The translations under genes were made by a program, and so were the position numbers. Positions 34,759-43,986 of a stretch of DNA of 64,000 nt are shown in pieces. This DNA is from Mesorhizobium loti R88b. GTDB taxonomy: Bacteria; Pseudomonadota; Alphaproteobacteria; Rhizobiales; Rhizobiaceae. The stretch is taken from assembly GCF_013170845.1 (NCBI RefSeq), contig NZ_CP033367.1:6077001-6141000 (forward strand), given 5' to 3'. The notes beneath the pieces were generated by a model. That model saw only the letters and a list, made by a program, of their open reading frames with translations. It was not told where the DNA came from and made no database searches. Within the stretch, counting starts at the first letter, position 1; each line of letters opens with the position of its first letter.

Positions 34759-36729
34759 ATGTGCGGTATCGTCGGCATTGTGGGTGGAGCAGCCGCGACG
34801 AGCAGCGGCAGCCTCACCGTGCGTCGAATGGCGGACAGGATCCGGCATCGCGGACCGGACGGCGACGGCGTCTGGACCGACGCCGAGGCCGGCATCGCCT
34901 TCAGTCAGCGCCGCCTGGCCATCATCGACCTGTCGTCGGCCGGCGCGCAGCCGATGATCTCCCATAGTGGCCGCTACGTCATCGTCTTCAATGGAGAGAT
35001 TTATAATCACGTCGAGATGCGGGCGCATCTCGACCGGCAATTTGGCGCCCATGCCTGGCGCGGGCATTCCGACACCGAGGTCTTCCTGGCCACCATCGAA
35101 GAGCTTGGAACCAAAACAGCGCTTGAACTGGCCGTCGGCATGTTTGCTTTTGGCGTTTGGGACCGGCGCGAGAGAACCCTTGTGCTCGGCCGCGATCGCC
35201 TGGGGGAAAAGCCGCTCTATTACGGCCGGGTCGGCAAGACCTTCGCGTTTGCCTCGGAACTCAAGGCCTTTCAACCGCTGCCGGACTGGCGCCCGGAGAT
35301 CGACCGCAATGCGCTGGCGTTGATGATGCGCCACAACTACATCCCTGCGCCCTACAGCATTTATCAGGGCATCCGGAAGTTAAGGCCCGGCCACTTTCTC
35401 GTCCTTTCCGATCCTATGCATGAGCCGCGCGTCGAGAATTATTGGAGCGCCAGCGACGTCGCAGAGCAAGGCCGGCGCGACCCTTTCCAGGGCAGCCCCG
35501 AAGAGGCGGTCGACGAGGTCGAGCGTCATCTGCGCCGCTCACTTGAAGGGCAAATGATCGCCGACGTGCCGCTCGGCGCCTTTCTCTCGGGCGGCATCGA
35601 TTCTTCCGCAGTCGTGGCAGTCATGCAGTCGATCAGCGCGCGGCCAGTGCGCACCTTCACGATCGGCTTCAACGAAGCGGGCTACAACGAGGCGGACCAT
35701 GCCAAGCAGGTGGCGCGCCACCTCCGCACCGATCATACCGAGCTTTATGTCAGCCAGCGCGACGCGCTCGATGTCGTGCCCCAACTTCCCGGCATCTATT
35801 GCGAGCCGTTCTCGGACTCCTCACAAATCCCGACTTTCCTTGTCTCCAAGATGGCGCGTGGCAGCGTTACCGTGGCGTTGTCGGGAGACGGCGGCGACGA
35901 GCTGTTCTCCGGCTACACACGCTACGCGCTCGCCGATGCGTTCTGGAACAAGCTGTCGCGCATCCCGGTCGGCCTGCGCCGCGCGTCGGCCAGCCTTGCG
36001 ACACTGCCGTCACCTGAGCTCTATAACAATCTGGCGGGCGGCATCATGCCGCTCTTGCCGCGGCGCCTGCGCCGCGAACGTGTCGGCGACAAGATCCATA
36101 AGGCCGCGTCCGTGTTTTCGCTGGCAAGCATGGACGATGTCTACCGTCGCCTCTGCTCGCACTGGGAACCGACCCAGATCATCCCGGGTGCGGTCGAGCC
36201 GCCGACCATGCTGACGGGTCTGGAAGCGCTTCCGGACTTGCCGGGCAATGTCGAGCGGATGATGTACCTCGATATCATGAGCTATCTGCCAGATGACATC
36301 CTGGTGAAAGTCGACCGCGCCGCCATGGCCGTCAGCCTCGAGACCCGCGTGCCGCTGCTCGACCACCGCCTCGTAGGCTTCGCGCTGTCGCTGCCGCTTT
36401 CCATTCTGCGCGCCGGCGGCCAGACGAAGTGGCCGCTCAGGCAGCTGCTTTACCGGCATGTTCCCAAAGCCCTCGTCGAACGTCCCAAGATGGGCTTTGG
36501 CGTGCCTATCGACGCCTGGCTGCGCGGCGCGCTGCGCGAATGGGCCGAGGCGCTGCTCGACGAGCGCCGGCTGCGCGAGGACGGCTTCTTCCAGCCCAAA
36601 GCGATCCGGCATGCCTGGTCCGAACACCTCTCCGGACACCGCAACAACCAGTACCTGCTTTGGGACGTGCTGATGTTCCAGTCCTGGCGGGAAACGACCC
36701 AGGGAGCTTCAACGGCGGTCGCGGCCTGA
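34759..36729 (+). CDS. asnB: Asparagine synthase-type glutamine amidotransferase (AsnB-like)
   Basis: A 656-aa protein. The N-terminal nucleophile glutaminase (1-210) starts MCGIVGIVGG, with Cys2 exposed after Met removal, and the synthetase domain has the PPi loop FLSGGIDSSAVVAVM and SGDGGDELFSGY. In polysaccharide clusters, AsnB homologues (for example WbpS) amidate uronic acids, and here the neighbours make a UDP-uronate, so a role in forming a uronamide is more likely than free asparagine synthesis; this is inference. It is separated from methyltransferase B by 80 bp. Confidence 0.92.
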   Translation: MCGIVGIVGGAAATSSGSLTVRRMADRIRHRGPDGDGVWTDAEAGIAFSQRRLAIIDLSSAGAQPMISHSGRYVIVFNGEIYNHVEMRAHLDRQFGAHAWRGHSDTEVFLATIEELGTKTALELAVGMFAFGVWDRRERTLVLGRDRLGEKPLYYGRVGKTFAFASELKAFQPLPDWRPEIDRNALALMMRHNYIPAPYSIYQGIRKLRPGHFLVLSDPMHEPRVENYWSASDVAEQGRRDPFQGSPEEAVDEVERHLRRSLEGQMIADVPLGAFLSGGIDSSAVVAVMQSISARPVRTFTIGFNEAGYNEADHAKQVARHLRTDHTELYVSQRDALDVVPQLPGIYCEPFSDSSQIPTFLVSKMARGSVTVALSGDGGDELFSGYTRYALADAFWNKLSRIPVGLRRASASLATLPSPELYNNLAGGIMPLLPRRLRRERVGDKIHKAASVFSLASMDDVYRRLCSHWEPTQIIPGAVEPPTMLTGLEALPDLPGNVERMMYLDIMSYLPDDILVKVDRAAMAVSLETRVPLLDHRLVGFALSLPLSILRAGGQTKWPLRQLLYRHVPKALVERPKMGFGVPIDAWLRGALREWAEALLDERRLREDGFFQPKAIRHAWSEHLSGHRNNQYLLWDVLMFQSWRETTQGASTAVAA

Positions 36730-36920
36730 GCAGGCGTCGAGGCCGGACCGGTTTGGTTTTGCCACATCCGCTCGCGCATCTGGATGAAGGGCGAGATAGT
36801 TCCGCACTACCGGATACCAAAGCGAACAGCTATACGGGTTCGGGGCAAAGGGGCGAAGCACGGTAAGCGAGGATCGTTCGAACGATTCTCGCGCGCCTCG
36901 ATGATGGCGAAGCAAAGGCA

Positions 36921-38231
36921 TTGAACCTGTTTACATCGCTCCGGCGCCAGCTCACGGCCGAACAGGTCAACCGCTGCTTCTCGATCGCCTGCTTCTTTTC
37001 GCCACCGGTGCTCGGATCCGTGGTGAGCTTCGTCTTTCATGGCGGCGCGCTCTGGTCGTTGGTGCTGCTCTCTGCCGGGCGCCGCCGCTTGAACATCGAC
37101 CGGCCGATGCTTGCCATGACCATCGCGATCTATGCCTATTGTGCGGCGCAGGTGCTGGCGTCGACCGTCAACGGCACGCTGCGCGCCGACGCCACGCATT
37201 TCCTGCCGTTAGTCACCTTGTTGTTGTTTCCGGTCTCGTATTCGACCTGGAGCATCACCGACAAGGCGACCCTGGCGCGCATCGCTGTGCGCGCCAGCGC
37301 GGCTGCATGCGTCGGAGCGCTGGTGCTGGCAATCGTCCAATATCACTGGTTCGGGATGCTGAGGGCAGAAGGAGGAGCCGGAAATCCGATCGTGTTTGCG
37401 ACGGTCACCTGCCTTGCCGTGATGATGTGCCTTGCGGGCGTCCTGTCAGGCGTTGAGAAAGCCTGGAAGCCGCTCACCGCCGCAGCGCTCGCCGGCATCG
37501 TGGCGACCATCTATTCGGGCTCGCGAATGATTTGGGTGGCCTTGCTCATCGCGGTTGTAGCTGTCCTTGTGATCAATCGCAAAAAGGTCTGCCGATCAGA
37601 TATGAGACAGTTGCTGGTGATTACCGGCGCCTCGACGCTGCTCATCGCGGCAATTATGTCTCCAATCATCGTCGATCGCACACATGTCCTGTACGATAAC
37701 TGGAATGCCCTCGCCGCCAAAGGCGACTACACCACCCCGCTCGGATTGCGGGTTGGGTTGTGGGACATCGGGCTCGACGCCTTTCGCCAGGCGCCCGTTT
37801 TTGGTCATGGAATGGCCGCCAGCCGGGTGCTTTCAAGGCAGGGATTCAAACAGCACTTTGGGGCAACCGAAGGCTTCAACCACTTTCACAATGGCTTTCT
37901 GACGGCGTTGGTGCAGGCCGGGCTCGCAGGTGCGCTGACACTGGCTGCAATCTTTGCCGTGGCGGTATGGAATGCGACAAGGGTCCTGCGTATCAATCCC
38001 GATCCGTTGGAGCGGTTCGGCGCCACCATGATTGTAGTCACCGTCATAGTATACGTTGTTGGTGGCCTGACAGGCATCCTTGTCGGCCACGATATTCTCG
38101 ACACCACGCTGATGGTCTTGCTGGTTTCCGGAACATACCTGGCTTGCGGACAGACAATTTCGCCGATCCGCAAGAGTCAGCCAACGAATCAACCGTCTGC
38201 TTTTAGGAGGCACCAAGATGGGAGCGAATGA
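36921..38231 (+). CDS. O-antigen ligase/polymerase-like membrane protein
   Basis: A 436-aa polytopic protein (about 10-12 helices). It has the Wzy/WaaL-type loop with GHGMAASRVLS and, further on, FNHFHNGFLTALVQAGLAGA (the conserved His-Asn after a large periplasmic loop). The start is TTG at 36921, with AAAGG close upstream. As this is the second protein of the kind, one may polymerise and the other ligate the glycan. The 190 bp before it contain no recognisable promoter. It is the last gene of the polysaccharide block. Confidence 0.82.
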   Translation: MNLFTSLRRQLTAEQVNRCFSIACFFSPPVLGSVVSFVFHGGALWSLVLLSAGRRRLNIDRPMLAMTIAIYAYCAAQVLASTVNGTLRADATHFLPLVTLLLFPVSYSTWSITDKATLARIAVRASAAACVGALVLAIVQYHWFGMLRAEGGAGNPIVFATVTCLAVMMCLAGVLSGVEKAWKPLTAAALAGIVATIYSGSRMIWVALLIAVVAVLVINRKKVCRSDMRQLLVITGASTLLIAAIMSPIIVDRTHVLYDNWNALAAKGDYTTPLGLRVGLWDIGLDAFRQAPVFGHGMAASRVLSRQGFKQHFGATEGFNHFHNGFLTALVQAGLAGALTLAAIFAVAVWNATRVLRINPDPLERFGATMIVVTVIVYVVGGLTGILVGHDILDTTLMVLLVSGTYLACGQTISPIRKSQPTNQPSAFRRHQDGSE

Positions 38232-38749
38232 CCTACTTGCGGCCCAAAGCTGCCGTTCGCGTCGTGGAAAACCTAGCGTTTCCAAATGTGGGGAACACGG
38301 TAACGCTTTTCCGACAACCTATTGTTACCTCGGGCGACTCTGAAATCGCGATGAACCTCGGACGGTCGCCTGCAACCTTGAGGGGGCTGTCCGATCCGCA
38401 AGCTCATCAGCGACAAATATGCCCGCTCGCAACGAGAGCCCGCTAGCGGCAGAACTGCGGTTGGAGCCAAAGAGCTTGAACCATCCAACGCAGCTTCGTA
38501 AGCTCCAACGTACGCGTCACGACCGTTGCCGGTCGAACTGACTGTCCTCGCAAGCAAAGCCGCCTATTTGCACGCCATTGCACGCCGCAGCTCTCCAACA
38601 TGCCGACTGCGCTTTACGCCCCCTCTCAACTTCGTTCAGATCAACCCTGTGTTTTGCCAGGAGATCGAAGGAGGTTATCGCAGCCAAACAGCGGAAGGTA
38701 CGATCGGGCCGGAGCGGCTGGCGAAATTACGCCATTTGCCGCCGTCCCC
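38232..38749. other. Gene-free stretch between the polysaccharide and T6SS loci
   Basis: The whole gap is 888 bp (38232-39119). This left part shows no supported gene, tRNA or repeat I recognise; small open frames here lack ribosome sites and recognised motifs. It is followed by an att-like sequence, a terminator and the right direct repeat. Confidence 0.5.
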
Positions 38750-38767
38750 CTACTCCCACTCGATTGT
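38750..38767 (-). other. guaA 3'-end-like sequence (possible attachment-site remnant)
   Basis: On the minus strand these 18 bases read ACAATCGAGTGGGAGTAG, coding TIEWE-stop, which is the usual C-terminus of GMP synthase (GuaA). The bases before it on that strand (a palindrome) are unlike guaA, so only this short core is present. The 3' end of guaA is a known integration target for ICEs and islands, including Mesorhizobium tripartite ICEs. A chance match is possible. Confidence 0.4.
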
Positions 38768-38771
38768 TTAT

Positions 38772-38806
38772 AACCCAGCTAGGTCATTGATCTAGCTGGG
38801 TTTTTT
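38772..38806 (+). terminator. Rho-independent terminator
   Basis: An 11-bp perfect stem AACCCAGCTAG / CTAGCTGGGTT (38772-38782, 38792-38802) with a 9-base loop, followed by a T run on the plus strand. It would end rightward transcription from the polysaccharide genes before the T6SS region. There is no equivalent T run on the minus strand, so it does not obviously stop clpV transcription. Confidence 0.88.
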
Positions 38807-38840
38807 CTTGCTTGCCATGCCAAAAGCCGACGCATGGTCC

Positions 38841-39001
38841 GTCAAAAAGTTACGCTTTTGATTTTAAACGGAAAATCGCCGCGAAAAATATTTCGAGGTT
38901 TCATCAACTATCGGGATCAATCGCTCGATTTTTGCGGGCTGAATCGTCTCGACGTCATGACCATTGCGCTGCGAAAAGTACCGTCACTAGGTCAATCACG
39001 C
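38841..39001. repeat. Direct repeat, right copy, flanking the polysaccharide block
   Basis: Direct copy of 16477-16636, spaced 22.4 kb apart and in the same orientation. The palindromes are GATTTT-N6-AAAATC (38860-38877) and CGAAAAATATTTCG (38882-38895). The end reads GCTGCGAAAAGTACCGTCACTAG, and a close relative of this also lies just before the left copy. A plus-strand open frame (38834-39139) crosses the element, but the left copy has a stop at the equivalent place, so it is probably not coding. Confidence 0.75.
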
Positions 39002-39119
39002 CACACAAACTCGCCCCTTGGCCGCGCGGCAGGCAGGACTTCCATGCCTTCAAAAATCGTCGAGCTGGCTGGCTCAGCCTATGCACGAGACGCGCAGAAG
39101 CAAATCGTCATCAACATTC

Positions 39120-41927
39120 CTACTCGAAGGAATAGGTAAACCCTTCCTTGGAGGCGCCGACGGTTACTTTTGTCATCTTTTCGCCCTCGAGCGAGCGGTT
39201 CAGCACGCCGCGGCTCAATTCCGGCAGGAGCGTGTTTGTCAGGATGGCGTCGATCATCCGCCCGCCGGATTCGATCTCGGTGCAACGGGCCTTGACCAGA
39301 TCCATGACACCATCGCCGATGACCAATTCCGCGTCGTTGGTTGCACGCAGCCGCCGGGCAATCTTGGCGAACTGGTGACGGGCGATCGCCTCGATCATCG
39401 AATCCGAGAGCGGATAGTACGGAATGGTCACCACTCGGCCAAGGAAGGCAGCCGGGAAAACCTTCAGCAGGGGGCTACGGAGCGCCGTGTCGAGGTCGTC
39501 CAGCCCGGCGCGAACAGTCCCGTTTTTGGTCCGGTCCATGATGACTTCCGAGCCGACATTGGAGGTCAGCAAGATCAGCGTGTTCTTGAAATCGATGCGC
39601 CGGCCCTCGCTGTCGTCCATCATTCCCTTGTCGAAAACCTGGAAGAAGATCTCGTGCACGTCGGGATGCGCCTTCTCGACCTCGTCGAGCAGGATCACCG
39701 AATAGGGTTTGCGCCGAACCGCCTCGGTCAGGATGCCGCCCTTGCCGTAGCCGACATATCCAGGTGGCGCACCCTTCAAGGTCGAGACCGTGTGCGCCTC
39801 CTGGAACTCGGACATGTTGATCGAGATCAGATTCTGCTCGCCGCCGTAGAGCGTCTCGGCCAAGGCCAAGGCCGTTTCGGTCTTGCCGACGCCCGAAGGG
39901 CCGCAGAGCAGGAACACGCCCACCGGCTTTTCCGGAGCGCCCAGCCCAGCGCGGCTGGTCTGTACGCGCCTGGCGATCATCTCCATGGCATGATCCTGCC
40001 CGACCACGCGTTCGGACAGAGTGGCGGCCAGTCGCAGCGCCTTTTCGGTCTGGCTGGACAGCATCCGCCCCGTCGGGATGCCGGTCCAGTCCTGGACCAC
40101 GGCGGCCACGGCGTTGCGATCGACCGAAGGCAGGATCAGCGGCGTCTCGCCTTGCGCCTCGGCCAGGTCGGCCATCAGTTCGCGCAACCGGGCGAGATCG
40201 GCGGCAGGATCAGGTGGAGCGGCAGCGGGCTGTTCTTCGACATTAGTCTTGGCTGTTTTGGCTTTGGCCGTTTTTGTCCTGGGCACTTCGGCCTTGGACG
40301 GTTCGGCCTTCGGCAGCGGAGCGTCAACCGTGTCAGCGCCCGCCGTTTCGACAGTGCCCTCCGGCGTCTCCACGGCATCGAGCGGAATACCCTCGCCGCG
40401 CAGTCTGGCGCGCAGTTCGAGTATTTCGGCGACGAGTGCCTTTTCCCGATCCCAGCGCTGCCGGGCGGCGGCCAATGTGAGCTCGGTTTCCGCAAGTCCG
40501 GTGTCGACCCGGGCCTGCCGGTCAGTCACCTCGATGCCTATCGCAGCCTCGCGACCGATGATGCCGCGCTCGACCTCCAGCGCCTGGCGGCGGCGTATGA
40601 TGTCCTCGACCTCGGCTGGCGTGGCGTGCTGCGATATGGCGACACGGGCGCATGCGGTGTCGAGAAGGCTCACCGCCTTGTCGGGCAGTTGCCGTGCCGG
40701 GATATAGCGATGCGACAGGCCGACCGCCGCCTCGATCGCCTCATCGAGTATCTGCACTTTGTGGTGCTGCTCCAGCATGCCTGCCACACCGCGCAACATG
40801 AGGACGGCCACCGCCTCCGACGGCTCGTCGATCTTGACCACCTGGAAACGGCGGGTCAGCGCCGGGTCCTTCTCGATGTGCTGCTTGTATTCGGCCCAGG
40901 TTGTTGCAGCGATGGTGCGAAGTTCGCCGCGCGCCAGCGCCGGTTTCAGGAGATTGGCGGCATCTCCGGTTCCGGCAGCACCCCCGGCGCCGATCAAGGT
41001 GTGGGCTTCGTCGATGAACAGGATGACCGGCGTTTCGGACGATTGAACCTCATCGATGACGGCCTTCAGCCGTCTTTCGAATTCGCCCTTCACGCTGGCG
41101 CCCGCCTGCATCAATCCGACGTCGAGCATGCGCACGCTGACATTCTGCAAGGTGGGCGGCACGTCGCCCTGGGCGATACGCAAGGCAAAGCCCTCGACGA
41201 CCGCAGTCTTGCCGACACCGGCCTCGCCGGTCAGGATTGGGTTGTTCTGCCGACGCCGCATCAGGATGTCGACGATCTGCCGGATCTCCGGGTCACGGCC
41301 GACAACGGGGTCGATCTTGCCGTCGCGGGCGCGCTGGGTCAGGTCGGTGGCGTATTTCGCCAGCGTCGAATCCCCGCCCGGCCCCCGTTTCATCGGCGTT
41401 TCGGTGGCAGGCGTCGTCGGAGCGGCGCCGGCTTCGAGTGAGCCCTCCACAACATCGGCAAACCGCGCGATGACCGCGTCGGCGTCGATCTTGTCGAACT
41501 CGCCGCTGATCTTCGACAGCAGGCCTTCCAGCGCCGGCGTCTTCAGGCAGGCAAGCAGAATATGGGCACTGCGGACTTCTTCGACGCCGAACTCCAGCGT
41601 CGCCAGGTTCCAGGCTTCCTGAATGGCATGAAAGATATGGTCGGAGAACTCCTCGATCGATGTAGCGCCATAAGGCAGCTTGTCGACGGCGCGGGTCATA
41701 TCGGCGGTGATCCGGCTCGCGTCCACGCCCGCATCGGCGATGATCATCTGCACATCCGAGCGGTCGGAAAGCACCAGTTGCTCTATGAAATGGACGAGTT
41801 CCACGTAAGGATTGCCGCGCAGCTTGGCGGTGTCGGCAGCAGCCTTGAAGGCGCGGACGCCGACAGGATTGAGCTTGCCGACCAGTTCCTTGCGCTTGAA
41901 AGTCCGCGATGACCGGCGCTGTTCCAT
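39120..41927 (-). CDS. clpV: T6SS ATPase ClpV (TssH)
   Basis: A 935-aa AAA+ ATPase of the ClpB/ClpV type that disassembles the contracted TssB/TssC sheath. Seen: an N-terminal Clp-N domain, first Walker [29 protein letters not shown], second Walker [21 protein letters not shown] and the D2 domain with [14 protein letters not shown] Lys/Ala/Pro-rich stretch (about residues 545-595) interrupts the middle region. The start at 41927 has AGGAG eight bases upstream; the frame is open to 41969. It is divergent from the tssA operon. Confidence 0.95.
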   Translation of the reverse strand: MEQRRSSRTFKRKELVGKLNPVGVRAFKAAADTAKLRGNPYVELVHFIEQLVLSDRSDVQMIIADAGVDASRITADMTRAVDKLPYGATSIEEFSDHIFHAIQEAWNLATLEFGVEEVRSAHILLACLKTPALEGLLSKISGEFDKIDADAVIARFADVVEGSLEAGAAPTTPATETPMKRGPGGDSTLAKYATDLTQRARDGKIDPVVGRDPEIRQIVDILMRRRQNNPILTGEAGVGKTAVVEGFALRIAQGDVPPTLQNVSVRMLDVGLMQAGASVKGEFERRLKAVIDEVQSSETPVILFIDEAHTLIGAGGAAGTGDAANLLKPALARGELRTIAATTWAEYKQHIEKDPALTRRFQVVKIDEPSEAVAVLMLRGVAGMLEQHHKVQILDEAIEAAVGLSHRYIPARQLPDKAVSLLDTACARVAISQHATPAEVEDIIRRRQALEVERGIIGREAAIGIEVTDRQARVDTGLAETELTLAAARQRWDREKALVAEILELRARLRGEGIPLDAVETPEGTVETAGADTVDAPLPKAEPSKAEVPRTKTAKAKTAKTNVEEQPAAAPPDPAADLARLRELMADLAEAQGETPLILPSVDRNAVAAVVQDWTGIPTGRMLSSQTEKALRLAATLSERVVGQDHAMEMIARRVQTSRAGLGAPEKPVGVFLLCGPSGVGKTETALALAETLYGGEQNLISINMSEFQEAHTVSTLKGAPPGYVGYGKGGILTEAVRRKPYSVILLDEVEKAHPDVHEIFFQVFDKGMMDDSEGRRIDFKNTLILLTSNVGSEVIMDRTKNGTVRAGLDDLDTALRSPLLKVFPAAFLGRVVTIPYYPLSDSMIEAIARHQFAKIARRLRATNDAELVIGDGVMDLVKARCTEIESGGRMIDAILTNTLLPELSRGVLNRSLEGEKMTKVTVGASKEGFTYSFE

Positions 41928-42264
41928 CGAACGTGCTCCTGCAGTCTGCCAGCCGATAAAGTGCCACATAAGCCGTCACTTGACAAAGCGCCTGACGGAC
42001 CGATGTCTCGACGCCCGGTTTGGCCGGCTCGTTTCCATTTGTGGAAAGTCCCGCACCACCAACTGTGAACAGCCACGGACTTGGGCGCGGCTCCGCGATG
42101 CGGTTCACCTCCAGCTTCGGCAACCACACCAAGGATTCCGGCACTCTGGCGGCGGTTGCGTTTAGCTTCTGTTAATTTTTGAGCCGTCCTTGAATTGTGG
42201 TAAAGTACAACCGTGTGTTAACGTTGCGTCACTTACGGTTTGAGGTCGGTCGCTGGGGGTTTGA
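41928..42264. promoter_or_regulatory. Divergent T6SS promoter region (clpV / tssA)
   Basis: A 337-bp gap with an AT-rich part at about 42165-42240. A possible sigma-70 promoter toward tssA is TTGAGC (42179-42184), a 16-bp spacer and TAAAGT (42201-42206). No GG-N10-GC sigma-54 element was found by eye. Operators and the clpV promoter are not identified. Confidence 0.35.
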
Positions 42265-43437
42265 GTGATTGATGCCGCGCTCTGGCTTAGCCCGCTCGAC
42301 GGTGGAAACCCGTCAGGGGAGGATTTGCGCAACGACCCGGCTTTTCATGAGCTGGAGCGCCTGACGGAGCCCGAGGTCAAGGTCGTCCACGACGGCAACA
42401 ACAAGCCCACCTCGCAAAGCACCATTCCGGTCGACTGGTCCGCGGTGCTGGCAAAGGCGGCGGACTTGCGCGCGCATGGCCGCGACCTGCGCCTGCTTGT
42501 CATCGTCACGCGCGCATTGGCCAATGAAGACGGACTGGCCGGGCTCGCGCAGGGTCTGACCCTCATTGCGCAGACCTTCGATCAGCATTGGGAAACCATG
42601 CATCCGGCCCTGCGGCCCAACGCTACGCCTCGCGATGCCGCCTTGCGCCGTATCAACGCGCTGCTCGACCTCCAGAATGGTCAGGACGGGTTGCTGGCGA
42701 ACCTGCGGCAGATGATTTTCTTGACGCCACGCTCGATCGGACCGATCAGCGGACGCGACCTGGAACAAAGCGCGCTCGACGACCGTGTCATGCTCCAGGA
42801 AGCCGCCTCGGGATTGAACACGGCGGAAAAGGCCGCACTGGTCAGTGCGCACGGACAATTGTTGAACCGGGTGCGCGCCGGATGTGCTGCACAGATTGAT
42901 CAGGCCGTTGCGGAGATGGTCGCGCTCGTCGCCGACGCCCGGGCAGCGATCGCGGCCCTTGACGCGGTCGAAACCGCGCTGAACGCCCGCCTCGAAGGCG
43001 GCGGCGCTCCCGTTCCGGAATTAAAGCGGTTTCTGCAGCGTTTGCTGACGACCCTCGAACGGAACTCGGCAGCCGGCGCCGTGGCGAATGGCGCGGCCAA
43101 GGCGCCCACTCCTGCAGAACCGGCAACGCCTGCTCGAAACGGTCATGGAGCCGAGACTATGGCAAGTGCGGCAACCTACTCGGACTCAAGCACGGGGCTT
43201 CCTGATCGGATCTCCTCGCGCGACGACGTGGTGAAGTGCCTCGACCTGGTCGTCGCCTTCTATGACCGCACCGAACCGTCGAGCCCGATACCGCATCTGG
43301 CGCGGCGCGTGCGCCGCATGGTGCACATGGATTTCGTTGAACTGATGGAAGATCTCGCCCCGTCTGGGCTGAAGGAATTCCGGCTCCTTGCCGGCGTTCC
43401 CGATGCCAAGAAGACGGCTCAGAAGGATGAAAGGTAA
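42265..43437 (+). CDS. tssA: T6SS cap/assembly protein TssA (ImpA)
   Basis: A 390-aa TssA protein of the ImpA-N family. The N-terminal pattern LSPLDGGNPSGEDLRNDPAF and the later RDAALRRINALLDLQN are typical. The second part has a linker rich in Ala/Pro (about 275-300) and a conserved C-terminal region (DDVVKCLDLVVAFYDRTEPS, SPIPHLARRV). TssA guides baseplate and sheath polymerisation. The start is GTG at 42265, with GGGGG about five bases upstream. It is the first gene of the long plus-strand T6SS operon, six bases before tssB. Confidence 0.92.
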   Translation: MIDAALWLSPLDGGNPSGEDLRNDPAFHELERLTEPEVKVVHDGNNKPTSQSTIPVDWSAVLAKAADLRAHGRDLRLLVIVTRALANEDGLAGLAQGLTLIAQTFDQHWETMHPALRPNATPRDAALRRINALLDLQNGQDGLLANLRQMIFLTPRSIGPISGRDLEQSALDDRVMLQEAASGLNTAEKAALVSAHGQLLNRVRAGCAAQIDQAVAEMVALVADARAAIAALDAVETALNARLEGGGAPVPELKRFLQRLLTTLERNSAAGAVANGAAKAPTPAEPATPARNGHGAETMASAATYSDSSTGLPDRISSRDDVVKCLDLVVAFYDRTEPSSPIPHLARRVRRMVHMDFVELMEDLAPSGLKEFRLLAGVPDAKKTAQKDER

Positions 43438-43443
43438 CAGCAC

Positions 43444-43983
43444 ATGCCAGCCGAAAGCAAAGCGAAGGTCATCGAACGAAATCGCGCGCCGCGGGTGCAG
43501 ATCGCCTACGACGTGGAAACCTACGGTAGCCCGACGACGATCGAATTGCCGTTTGTGATGGCGGTGATGGCCGACCTTTCCGGCGCTTCGCAGACCAAGG
43601 AAGCGTCAAAATCGGTGCTGGATCGATCCTTCGTCGAGACCGACGCCAACCGCTTCCCCAAGTTCATGGAGGCGCTCGGGCCCCGCGTCAAAGCCCGAGT
43701 GAAGAACACGCTGCCGCAGGCCGAAGGCCAGGAGCGCGACGAGGAACTGGCGCTCGATCTCACCTTCACCAAGATGGGCGATTTCGCTCCCGACAAAATT
43801 GCCGCGCAGGTACCGCAACTGGCCGAGATCCTCAAGATGCGCCGCCAGCTCGAGGAACTGCTCGGCTTCATGGATGGCCGCGTCGACGCCGAAAAACGCA
43901 TCGCGCAGCTGCTGAACAACGAGCCGCTGCTTGGCAAGATCGCCGGCCAGGCGCTCGCCGACGACGACAAGGCAGGGGAGTGA
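43444..43983 (+). CDS. tssB: T6SS sheath subunit TssB (VipA/ImpB)
   Basis: A 179-aa small sheath protein. Seen: RAPRVQIAYDVETYGS near the start and ELPFVMAVMADLSG, both conserved in TssB, with a C-terminal helix (about 125-170) that binds TssC. It forms the contractile sheath with TssC. The start at 43444 is six bases after the tssA stop. Confidence 0.96.
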   Translation: MPAESKAKVIERNRAPRVQIAYDVETYGSPTTIELPFVMAVMADLSGASQTKEASKSVLDRSFVETDANRFPKFMEALGPRVKARVKNTLPQAEGQERDEELALDLTFTKMGDFAPDKIAAQVPQLAEILKMRRQLEELLGFMDGRVDAEKRIAQLLNNEPLLGKIAGQALADDDKAGE

Positions 43984-43986
43984 ACC

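Noticed and set aside
38450..38530. Short inverted repeat AGCTT-CGT-AAGCT as terminator or RNA
   Set aside because: Only a five-base stem and no T run.
38834..39139. 101-aa plus-strand open frame through the right repeat
   Set aside because: The left copy has a stop at the equivalent codon, no recognised motif is seen, and the end overlaps clpV.
39018..41441. 807-aa plus-strand open frame opposite clpV
   Set aside because: The minus-strand ClpV has two intact AAA+ domains; the antisense frame is a codon-bias shadow with low-complexity His/Gln/Arg content.
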